From the NCBI RefSeq assembly GCF_003850565.1, contig NZ_CP027706.1, positions 930,001 through 994,000 on the forward strand: DNA of 64,000 bases. Direction: 5' to 3'. The position numbers and the translations under genes are program-made. Of the stretch, positions 63,481 through 64,000 are shown piece after piece. The notes under the pieces are model-generated. The model was given only the letters and a program-made list of their open reading frames with translations, was not told the origin of the DNA and ran no database searches. How positions within the stretch are numbered: position 1 is the first letter of the stretch; every line of letters begins with the position of its first letter. The stretch comes from Pseudomonas sessilinigenes (lineage in GTDB: Bacteria > Pseudomonadota > Gammaproteobacteria > Pseudomonadales > Pseudomonadaceae).

Positions 63481-64000
63481 ATGAGCGAAGAGATTCTGAT
63501 CAACATCACGCCGATGGAGTCACGGGTGGCGGTGGTTGAAAACGGAGTGCTGCAAGAGGTCCATGTCGAGCGCACCCAGCGCCGAGGCATCGTTGGCAAC
63601 ATCTATAAGGGCAAGGTGGTACGGGTCCTGCCGGGGATGCAGGCGGCCTTCGTCGACATTGGCCTGGATCGCGCGGCTTTCATCCATGCCTCGGAAATCT
63701 CCACCCGTGAAGGGACGGCGGTGGAAAGCATCAGCGCCCTGGTGCACGAAGGGCAGAGCCTGGTGGTGCAAGTCACCAAGGACCCCATCGGCACCAAGGG
63801 CGCGCGCCTGACCACCCAGCTGTCGATTCCCTCGCGCTACCTGGTGTACATGCCGCGCACCGCCCATGTCGGTATCTCGTTGAAGATCGAGGATGAAGCC
63901 GAGCGCGAACGCCTCAAGCAGGTGGTCAGCGATTGCGTGGCCCAGGAAGGTATCCAGGAGGCAGGCGGCTTCATCCTGCGCACCGCGGCCGAAGGCGCCG
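63481..64000 (+). CDS. rng: Ribonuclease G, 3'-truncated by window
   Basis: First 173 residues of RNase G (also called CafA), an endonuclease for 16S rRNA 5'-end maturation and mRNA decay. It starts MSEEILINITPMESRVAVVE, the family N-terminus, with an S1-type RNA-binding domain (GNIYKGKVVRVLPGMQAAFVDIGLDRAAFIH). In-frame ATGs at 63442 and 63454 would lengthen it. The catalytic and zinc-link parts are beyond the window. Confidence 0.93.
   Translation, partial: MSEEILINITPMESRVAVVENGVLQEVHVERTQRRGIVGNIYKGKVVRVLPGMQAAFVDIGLDRAAFIHASEISTREGTAVESISALVHEGQSLVVQVTKDPIGTKGARLTTQLSIPSRYLVYMPRTAHVGISLKIEDEAERERLKQVVSDCVAQEGIQEAGGFILRTAAEGA

Overview
The window is chromosomal DNA of a Pseudomonas of the fluorescens/chlororaphis/protegens type. 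It is GC-rich with strongly C/G-ending codons. It carries fruBKA, piuBAC, a psdR-dpp-opdP peptide-uptake locus, roxSR, gatCAB, mreBCD-maf-rng and a DUF3077 gene. From about 17.8 kb on, much of the gene order resembles the P. aeruginosa PA4477-PA4519 region (recalled from general knowledge, not searched). Both ends cut genes: fruB at the left and rng (RNase G) at the right.

Layout. 1-5 kb: fructose phosphotransferase operon fruB-fruK-fruA. 5-6.35 kb: an intergenic repeat zone, then a strongly structured candidate leader RNA in front of a DUF3077 gene. 6.5-17.7 kb: a complete type I-F CRISPR-Cas locus, in the order leader and array 1 (20 repeats), cas1, cas2-3, csy1, csy2, csy3, cas6f, leader and array 2 (16 intact repeats plus two decayed ones). 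Everything reads on the + strand. 17.8-26.2 kb: Tat-exported PhoD, then the iron cluster piuB-piuA (minus strand) divergent from piuC and a Sel1-repeat gene, with a Fur-like box. 26.2-26.8 kb: a RHH/ParE-type toxin-antitoxin pair. 26.8-32.1 kb: ornithine decarboxylase speC and a four-gene osmoprotectant ABC importer. 32.6-34.6 kb: prfC and a small exported protein. 34.7-46.7 kb: dppBCDF, three dipeptide-binding proteins, the porin OpdP and the repressor PsdR. 46.9-51.5 kb: a SIMPL protein, the RoxS/RoxR redox two-component system and a YddA/SbmA-type ABC exporter. 51.6-53.5 kb: a phospholipase-like gene plus a 63-residue protein behind a near-consensus LexA box. 53.6-64 kb: an AEC transporter, a CMD-family protein, a CaCA antiporter, a short RlpA lipoprotein, gatCAB, and the elongasome genes mreBCD followed by maf and rng.

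How the parts work together. Cas1 and Cas2-3 handle spacer acquisition and target destruction. Csy1-3 and Cas6f form the surveillance complex fed by both arrays. Each leader has a consensus IHF site inside nested inverted repeats at an identical distance from the first repeat. The piu genes form an outer-membrane receptor, a membrane reductase and an oxygenase for siderophore iron. The dpp block couples an outer-membrane porin, periplasmic binding proteins and one inner-membrane ABC importer under a local repressor. gatCAB and mreB are divergent housekeeping units.

The most promising unexplained signals are the structured leader of the DUF3077 gene, the LexA-controlled phospholipase pair, the conserved nested dyads in the CRISPR leaders, three back-to-back dyads before csy1, paired 20-bp-spaced operators at psdR and the dpp promoter, a terminator inside the speC leader, and apparent ATT/ATC start codons for mreC and the antiporter.
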